A DNA stretch of 64,000 nt from an uncultured Campylobacter sp. (GTDB lineage Bacteria; Campylobacterota; Campylobacteria; Campylobacterales; Campylobacteraceae): assembly GCF_938017775.1 (NCBI RefSeq), contig NZ_CALIIU010000021.1, positions 7,793-71,792 on the forward strand. The letters run 5' to 3'. Numbering within the stretch: the first letter of the stretch is position 1; each line of letters begins with the position of its first letter. Positions 58,581 through 64,000 of the stretch are shown piece after piece. The notes beneath the pieces are model-generated. The model had not been told where the DNA came from, ran no database searches, and worked only from the letters and a program-made list of their open reading frames with translations. Both the position numbers and the translations under genes were made by a program.

Positions 58581-59265
58581 AATAGCTTACTCCCCCGAAC
58601 TGCTCGCTTACCACGCGCTCTTCGTACCGCTCGTCGCGCGCGTTTAGCGGCTCGTCCAGGCTCACGACGCGCCTAAGCCCCATCCCTTTGGGCTCAAGCT
58701 CGATGATCTCGTGGCTTAGGCGTGCGGCTTCGAAGCGGTCGTGGGTCACCAAAAGGCAGGCAAGTCCCTCATGCTCGATCTTTGAGACCAAAATTTCGAT
58801 CAGTACGCCGCGCAGATCGCGATCTAGACCTACAAACGGCTCATCAAGCAGCGCCAGATCGCAGCCGCTAAGGATCGTGCGTAAAAAAGCCGTGCGCTTT
58901 TGCATACCGCCGCTTAGCTCGCGCGGGAATTTATTCAGATCGCTCGGGCTTAGCCCTATCTGTACGGCGAGGGCGTAAATTTCGCTCACGCCGGCGGGGC
59001 TAAAAATTTCGATATTTTTAAGCGCCGTGAGGTTCGGTAGCAGGCGGTTTTCTTGAAACAAAAAGCTGATTTTCTTAAAGCCGTTTTCGATCTGCCCGCT
59101 TTTTTTATCCTCTAGCCCGCAGACCAGCCGCAAAAGCGAGGTCTTGCCGCAGCCGCTGGGGCCAAAAAGCGTCTTTACTTCGCCCGTGCGCAGCTGCAGT
59201 GAAAAATCTGAAATTATAACGTCGCGCAGAATTTCGTAGCGCAGATTTGAAATTTTTAGCATCAT
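58573..59265 (-). CDS. NitT/TauT-type ABC transporter ATP-binding protein
   Basis: This 230-residue ATPase has Walker A FGPSGCGKTSLLR near residue 38, the signature LSGGMQKR near 130 and Walker B CDLALLDEPFVG near 150, with the switch histidine in LLVTHDRFEAARL near 182. The start is ATG 59263-59265, overlapping the permease stop by four bases. It powers the transporter made with the next two upstream genes. The substrate is unknown. Confidence 0.9.
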   Translation of the reverse strand: MMLKISNLRYEILRDVIISDFSLQLRTGEVKTLFGPSGCGKTSLLRLVCGLEDKKSGQIENGFKKISFLFQENRLLPNLTALKNIEIFSPAGVSEIYALAVQIGLSPSDLNKFPRELSGGMQKRTAFLRTILSGCDLALLDEPFVGLDRDLRGVLIEILVSKIEHEGLACLLVTHDRFEAARLSHEIIELEPKGMGLRRVVSLDEPLNARDERYEERVVSEQFGGVSYYE

Positions 59266-60059
59266 CTGCTCCACGGCATCAGTAAAATTTGAAGCGGCTT
59301 GGTCACGAGATAATCGAAAAGCGCCGTAAAGGCTATGACTAGGCACACATATGCCATAACCTCGACCGTATCGATATTGACGCGTGCTTCGGCGATCTTT
59401 GCGCCGATGCCGTCGTTCGCGCCCAAAAGCTCCGCCATCACAAGCACCTTCGCGCCGTTGCTGACCGCGACGTAGATCGCGGGAAGCAGCCGCTCGATTA
59501 GATGCGGCGCGTAGAGGTAGCGCAGTTTTTTTAAAATTGAGCTTTTGTAGCTGTCGAAAAGCTCGGTGTATTCGGCGCTCACGCTAGCCATCGCCTGCGC
59601 CGCGGACGCAAAAGTCATCGGCGCGACGACGATAACGACGGTAAAAAGCACGCTTGTATCGCCGAAATGAAACCAAAATATCGCAAGCACGATCCAAACG
59701 ATGGGCGGCGTCGAGAGAAGCACGGTAATTAGCGGGTTTAAAAAGGCTCGCAGGCTTTTAAAATACCCTGCTGCAAGCCCGCTGCAAATCCCCGCAAAAA
59801 GCGCGAGGAAGGTGCCTGCAAGCGCACGTTTAAGCGACAAGGCCAGATCGTTTGCGGCGAAATTTTTTAAAATTTCGCACGCCTTAGAAAAAACAGCCGC
59901 GGGTTCCGGAAGGATGAGCGGCCCGTAAGCCTCACTCGCCACCTGCCAGACGGCTATGAAAAAGCACACCGCCCCTAGGCTCGCAAAGCCGCCCCACAGA
60001 TAGTCTATGACGTAAAATACGGGGTTTTGAGCTTTGCGAATTTTATCGATTTTTAGCAT
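59262..60059 (-). CDS. NitT/TauT-type ABC transporter permease
   Basis: This 265-residue inner-membrane permease has about six helices. The conserved cytoplasmic loop that docks on the ATPase (SSILKKLRYLYAPHLIERLLPAIYV region, near residue 170) includes the EAA-like stretch. It resembles sulfonate, nitrate or taurine permeases. It overlaps the binding-protein gene by seven bases. Confidence 0.88.
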   Translation of the reverse strand: MLKIDKIRKAQNPVFYVIDYLWGGFASLGAVCFFIAVWQVASEAYGPLILPEPAAVFSKACEILKNFAANDLALSLKRALAGTFLALFAGICSGLAAGYFKSLRAFLNPLITVLLSTPPIVWIVLAIFWFHFGDTSVLFTVVIVVAPMTFASAAQAMASVSAEYTELFDSYKSSILKKLRYLYAPHLIERLLPAIYVAVSNGAKVLVMAELLGANDGIGAKIAEARVNIDTVEVMAYVCLVIAFTALFDYLVTKPLQILLMPWSR

Positions 60060-61012
60060 AGGAAAAACTCGTCCTTAGGCATCGCACCGCCGAGGAGCTT
60101 AGGGTTAAATTCCATTAAAATTTCATAAAATTTCAAAAGCTCGTCCTTGATCTCGCTAGGTTTTTTGACGCACAAATTCGATGTATCGATGCTCATAAAT
60201 ATCGCAGGCGGCGGCGCGGGAAAGAAATTCGTCCCGATCGCCGCGGCGCTTTGTTTGTTCGCTTTGATCCATGCAAGCGCGTCTGTCAAATCGACATTTA
60301 AAATTTCAAAATCTGCCTTTTTCGCGGCGTAAAAATCGGTATCTGCGATGATGCCCGCTTGCGGGATGATGGGCTTTACCGAAAACGCTTGCGCCCACAT
60401 ATCGCTTAAATTTGCTCCTCGCTGCACGGCGATGCCCGATACTTTGCCCTTTAAGATCATGGCGCTTGCTAGCGGCTCGACCGTGATCGCGACGTCGTAG
60501 TCTTTGGCCAAAAACAGCTGCGCGCTCTCTGCGGGGCTGGCGGTGTAGTCGATGTTTAGCCCGCTAATGCCCTGCTTTTTCGCTATGGCTCGCACGATGA
60601 TGTCTAGCATATCGTTTTTAAAAGGCATGACGATCTTTTTGCCCTTAAGCTGCGCAAATTCCGTTATCTTCTCGCCCTTGCTCATCACGAAATTTAGCCC
60701 CTCGGTGAGGATATTTACCATGCCGATCTTGCGCCCCTGATTTGCGAGGTTCATCCCCACGTTGCTCGGGCTCATCATGACCTTGTACTCGCCGCTTGCC
60801 ACGCCCGCGCGAAGCTGATCGGGATCGCGCCAAAGCTCCAGCTTCGCGTCGTATTTTTTGCCGATCTGCCCCTGCATGCACGCAACGCCGATGATGAGGC
60901 TAGGCATCGCGGGCGCGCCGTAGATAGTAAAAGCTTCCTTCGCAAAAAGAGGGCTAGCAAGCCCGCTAGCCGCCAACGCAGACGTTAGTTTTAAGAAATT
61001 TCTTCTTTGCAT
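60053..61012 (-). CDS. NitT/TauT-type ABC substrate-binding protein, Tat signal
   Basis: This 319-residue periplasmic protein begins with a twin-arginine signal (QRRNFLKLTSALAASGLASP), so it may be exported folded, perhaps with a bound cofactor or metal. The body is a type-2 periplasmic binding fold (LKGKKIVMPFKNDMLDIIV). It has several Met residues and a C-terminal Cys. Such proteins bind nitrate, sulfonates, thiamine precursors or metals. The link with an NnrS-like protein suggests a nitrogen-oxide or haem/copper theme; this is inference. Confidence 0.85.
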   Translation of the reverse strand: MQRRNFLKLTSALAASGLASPLFAKEAFTIYGAPAMPSLIIGVACMQGQIGKKYDAKLELWRDPDQLRAGVASGEYKVMMSPSNVGMNLANQGRKIGMVNILTEGLNFVMSKGEKITEFAQLKGKKIVMPFKNDMLDIIVRAIAKKQGISGLNIDYTASPAESAQLFLAKDYDVAITVEPLASAMILKGKVSGIAVQRGANLSDMWAQAFSVKPIIPQAGIIADTDFYAAKKADFEILNVDLTDALAWIKANKQSAAAIGTNFFPAPPPAIFMSIDTSNLCVKKPSEIKDELLKFYEILMEFNPKLLGGAMPKDEFFLC

Positions 61013-61170
61013 ATTCTCCTCTTTTCATTCCTGCCAAACGGCAAGATTTTGATAACCGATGTGCAATTATATCAAAAACAGGAGTGATTCGGTTTGATTA
61101 AGCTCAATAGTCCGGCTTTAAATTTTAATGCGCTAAAATTTTAAACGTCCGCAGCGGTAAAATTTTATGC

Positions 61171-61176
61171 TAAAAT
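61171..61176 (+). promoter_or_regulatory. Promoter -10 box for ilvD
   Basis: TAAAAT with TTTTATGC upstream. The ATG at 61175 lies in this box and cannot be the ilvD start; the ATG at 61205 with AAGGA upstream is right. Confidence 0.6.
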
Positions 61177-61204
61177 GGAGAAAATTTCAATCCAAGGACA
61201 TAAA

Positions 61205-62878
61205 ATGAGAAGCGACATCATCAAAAAGGGCTATACGCGTGCGCCGCACAGAAGCTTGCTAAGAGCGACAGGGCTAAAGGACGAGGACTTTGAAAAGCCC
61301 TTCATCGGCGTGGCAAACAGCTTCATCGAGATCATCCCGGGGCACTTTTTCCTCAACAAATATTCCGAAATTTTAAAAGACGAGATCCGCAAAAACGGCT
61401 GCGTACCATTTGAGTTTAACTGTATCGGCGTGGACGACGGCATCGCGATGGGGCACAGCGGGATGCTTTATAGCCTGCCTAGCCGCGAGCTGATCGCAAA
61501 CTCCATAGAAACGGTGATGAACGCGCACGCGCTAGACGCTCTCGTGTGTATGCCAAACTGCGATAAAATCGTGCCCGGCATGGTGATGGGCGCGCTTCGC
61601 GTGAACATGCCGACGGTTTTTGTTAGCGGCGGCCCGATGAAAAAGGGCTACACCAAAAAAGGCGAGCCGATCGACTTATCCACGGCGTTTGAGGCGGTGG
61701 GTAAATTTGAAACCAAAGAGATCAGCGCCGAGGAACTAAAAGATATCGAGTGCAATGCCTGTCCAAGCGGCGGCAGCTGCTCGGGGATGTTTACGGCAAA
61801 CTCGATGAATACGCTGTGCGAAGCGATGGGTATCGCGCTAAAAGGCAACGGCACCGTGCCGGCTCTTACGCCAGAGCGCGAGGAGCTTATCAGGCAGGCG
61901 GGACGCTGTATCTGCGAGATAGTGCTCGATGAAAAATACAAAATCCGAAATATCGTGAACGAAAAATCGATCCAAAACGCCCTCGTAGTCGATATGGCAA
62001 TGGGCGGCAGCAGCAACACCGTGCTGCATATCCTGGCTATCGCGCGCGAAGCGGGAGTAAATTTGCAGATCGCAAGCCTAAACGACATCAGCCGCAAGAT
62101 CGCCCACATTGCCAAAATCAGCCCTAGCCTGCCAAATATCCACATGGAGGATATCGACCGCGCGGGCGGGCTAAGCGCCGTGATAAACGAAATTTCGCGC
62201 CGCGATAACGGGCTGCTAGACCTTGGTGCGCCGACGGTCACGGGCGAGAGCCTGGGCGAGCGCGTGGGCGCTAGCACCATAAAAGACGAAGAGGTCATCC
62301 ATAAGGTCGAAAACGCCTACTCGCAAGTCGGCGGACTGGCGATTTTGTTTGGAAATTTAGCCGAGCAGGGCTGCGTCATCAAGACCGCGGGCATCATCGG
62401 CGAACGTAAATTTAGCGGCAAGGCGGTCTGCTTTAACAGCCAAGACGAGGCGATAGAGGGGATCTCAAACGGCAAGGTAAACAAGGGCGACGTAGTCGTT
62501 ATCCGCTACGAAGGGCCGCGCGGAGGTCCCGGCATGCAGGAGATGCTAAGCCCAACGAGCCTAATCATGGGGCGAGGGCTGGGCGCGGACGTGGCGCTGA
62601 TCACGGACGGCAGATTTAGCGGCGCGACGAGAGGGTTAAGCGTCGGGCACGTGAGCCCGGAGGCTGCTGAGGGCGGCATGATCGGACTGCTGCGAGACGG
62701 CGATATAATCGACATCGACGTGGATACGTACGCGATCAATGTGCGCCTAAGCGAGGAGGAGATCGCCGAGCGCAGGGCTAAATTTAAGCCTATCGAAAAA
62801 CCGCTGCCGTATCGCTGGCTGCGAATGTATCGCAAGCTGGTAACAAACGCTAGCAACGGAGCGATTTTGGAGGCGTAA
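61205..62878 (+). CDS. ilvD: Dihydroxy-acid dehydratase
   Basis: This 557-residue iron-sulfur enzyme makes the 2-keto acid precursors of valine and isoleucine, and of leucine. The start [18 protein letters not shown] is the family standard. The cluster-binding CMPNCDKI near residue 115 and [14 protein letters not shown] near 185 are present. The C-terminal [13 protein letters not shown] and [21 protein letters not shown] blocks are intact. It is followed by a terminator. Confidence 0.97.
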   Translation: MRSDIIKKGYTRAPHRSLLRATGLKDEDFEKPFIGVANSFIEIIPGHFFLNKYSEILKDEIRKNGCVPFEFNCIGVDDGIAMGHSGMLYSLPSRELIANSIETVMNAHALDALVCMPNCDKIVPGMVMGALRVNMPTVFVSGGPMKKGYTKKGEPIDLSTAFEAVGKFETKEISAEELKDIECNACPSGGSCSGMFTANSMNTLCEAMGIALKGNGTVPALTPEREELIRQAGRCICEIVLDEKYKIRNIVNEKSIQNALVVDMAMGGSSNTVLHILAIAREAGVNLQIASLNDISRKIAHIAKISPSLPNIHMEDIDRAGGLSAVINEISRRDNGLLDLGAPTVTGESLGERVGASTIKDEEVIHKVENAYSQVGGLAILFGNLAEQGCVIKTAGIIGERKFSGKAVCFNSQDEAIEGISNGKVNKGDVVVIRYEGPRGGPGMQEMLSPTSLIMGRGLGADVALITDGRFSGATRGLSVGHVSPEAAEGGMIGLLRDGDIIDIDVDTYAINVRLSEEEIAERRAKFKPIEKPLPYRWLRMYRKLVTNASNGAILEA

Positions 62879-62901
62879 TGCGCCTTAAATTTTTAAAACA
62901 T

Positions 62902-62938
62902 GCCGCCGTAAATTTGAGCGAAGTTCCGGCGGTTTTTT
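62902..62938 (+). terminator. Rho-independent terminator of ilvD
   Basis: A 6-bp GC stem (CCGCCG/CGGCGG) with an 18-base loop is followed directly by TTTTTT. It begins 24 bases after the ilvD stop. Confidence 0.8.
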
Positions 62939-63820
62939 GCTAAATTCTCGCGCGATTTTTATCGTTAAAAGCCTCAAATTTACTTCGGCTAGGTGCATCT
63001 AATACTTAGCGCCGTGATATTAGAATAGTGAGGTGCTTTGCGGTTGTTTGCAGACGACAAGCTCAATCCAGTATGACGCGAGAAATAGAGTCATTAAGGC
63101 GCTTAAAACCTAGTAGATCGATATTTATCATCAAAAAACTTATGTTTTTAAAATTTGGCGCTTCACATGCGGGCTTCACTGTGATGGGTTAATAAACTCG
63201 CCATTTGCAAAGCAAAATCCGCCTAGTTTTTAGCCACGCTACGCTTTTGCTTATTTTTACACTTAAATTTTTACGATTCGCGTAGAGTTTGTTAGTGTTT
63301 TGTTTCGTCATGCTTTCGTTGCGCTTAAAATTTGCTCGACTACAGTATGCGCATGGCGGTGAGGAAGCAAAAAGTTGCGTTTATAATAAATGCGGCGTGC
63401 TTATGGGTATAGCTAGTATTAGATACAGTTTATATTTTAGCTTCTCTCTTCTGGTAGCGGTCGGCAGCGTCCGATCTTCTTAAAATAGCTCCAAAATACA
63501 ATTTGTAGATAGACTATTAAAAGCAATACGATATTAAAAAATACGAACGAGACACGTCATATCAATTTTTATTTTTACAGTAACTCTTATTGTAAAAACC
63601 GCCGCGCAAGCCTTACCTATAGCTCATACAGTATAGTGCTATATTTTATAGCCTGCCGTCCACCACATCACTTTCTTCTACTACTCTACTGTCAGCATTT
63701 TACTCTTTATGCAGATGACTATCGACATACTGCGTGTCTTATATAGTTCGTGCATGAGAAAAACTTATTGAGCTTTAATTGTGTTTTTAGGGTATAATGT
63801 ATGGTTACTTGAAAAATAAT
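62939..63820. other. Long gene-poor stretch
   Basis: I see no supported gene in these 882 bases. A 64-codon frame at 63289-63483 has no ribosome site and no family look. GC content falls from left to right. A TATAAT at 63793-63798 (context TTTTTAGGGTATAATG) points rightwards but leads only to a short frame; a small RNA is possible. A few TATAAT-like words occur near 63380. Confidence 0.45.
63793..63798 (+). promoter_or_regulatory. Orphan promoter-like -10 box
   Basis: TATAAT preceded by TTGTGTTTTTAGGG is a good promoter match. Downstream is antisense to the partial gene at the right edge, with no rightward gene in view. It may drive an antisense or small RNA. Confidence 0.35.
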
Positions 63821-64000
63821 TCAGTTATTTATTTTGTATATAAAAGAATAACATATTTTTTCCAACCCTCTCTTTATTTTGTTTATATTTCTAATACTGT
63901 ATTCATAATTTGACTCTCTTTGATAGCAGTCTTTTTTTATCTCGTTAAGATACTTTTCATACAGTATATTATAATCTTCAGAATAATATCTCCCATTATC
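63821..64000 (-). CDS. Unknown protein, C-terminal 59 residues, enters from right edge
   Basis: On the minus strand one frame is open from the right edge to a TGA at 63821-63823. It reads like a true, highly charged C-terminus: YYSEDYNILYEKYLNEIKK, then REYEYSIRN-like and INKIKRGLEKICYSF. The codons are very AT-rich, unlike the core genes. Its start and most of its length are outside the window. The composition suggests an accessory gene. No family is recognised. Confidence 0.55.
   Translation of the reverse strand, partial: DNGRYYSEDYNILYEKYLNEIKKDCYQRESNYEYSIRNINKIKRGLEKICYSFIYKINN

Noticed and set aside
61648..62298. Leftward 216-codon open frame inside ilvD
   Set aside because: Antisense to a well-conserved enzyme; no family look and no start signals.
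63289..63483. Rightward 64-codon open frame
   Set aside because: No ribosome site, no conserved motif, and codon use unlike any neighbour.

Overview
The window is chromosomal DNA from an epsilonproteobacterium, almost certainly a Campylobacter of the higher-GC oral group (C. gracilis is my best guess, held loosely). Three things point there. The core gene order on the left (trxB-trxA-yraN-hom-aminotransferase-rRNA methylases-rpmE-queD/queE-moaA-mqnP-miaA) is the order I recall from C. jejuni. The nuo operon carries two small genes in place of nuoE/nuoF, as in Campylobacter. The sequence is also full of AAATTT/GAATTY words.

Layout. Bases 1-12608 are read leftwards: redox (trxB, trxA), amino-acid metabolism (hom, alaC-like), RNA modification (rlmB/trmH-like, rsmI, rsmE) with rpmE, deazapurine and molybdopterin synthesis (queD, queE, moaA) and a menaquinone-type prenyltransferase. 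miaA is divergent (12705-13610). A gene split by a frame change (13815-14359) precedes the 14-gene complex I operon, read leftwards from nuoA (29187) to nuoN (14414). Rightward genes follow: a phosphate transporter, azlCD and a HemN/HemW-like radical SAM protein.

Bases 33793-38581 form an AT-rich accessory island of small genes. Several resemble immunity proteins of polymorphic toxins (Imm53-like, Imm45-like, DUF3885-like, a VWRPV-motif protein), but no toxin gene is present; one member carries two in-frame TAG codons. Next come a DUF3137-like membrane protein, a response regulator/histidine kinase pair, and a three-gene unit: a polytopic membrane protein, a Tat-exported metallo-beta-lactamase-fold protein and a COG0523 metallochaperone GTPase with a large novel N-terminal region. 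Then come a nucleoside-diphosphate-sugar epimerase-like gene, nrdA, a DUF945 gene, pyrG-recJ, a cupin, an operon of a NitT/TauT-type ABC transporter plus an NnrS-like protein, and ilvD. The right end is AT-rich, with little coding content until a truncated gene enters from the right edge.

The most unusual signal is the word RAATTY (AAATTT, GAATTC, GAATTT, AAATTC). It saturates most gaps and also builds in-frame low-complexity blocks inside conserved proteins: the tail of NuoI, inserts in NuoN, NuoG and QueE, and about 600 residues at the front of the NnrS-like protein. RAATTY is the site methylated by CtsM in C. jejuni, where the methylated site marks DNA for uptake. I therefore propose that this genome accumulates uptake-type words to the point of enlarging its proteins. 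This is an inference.
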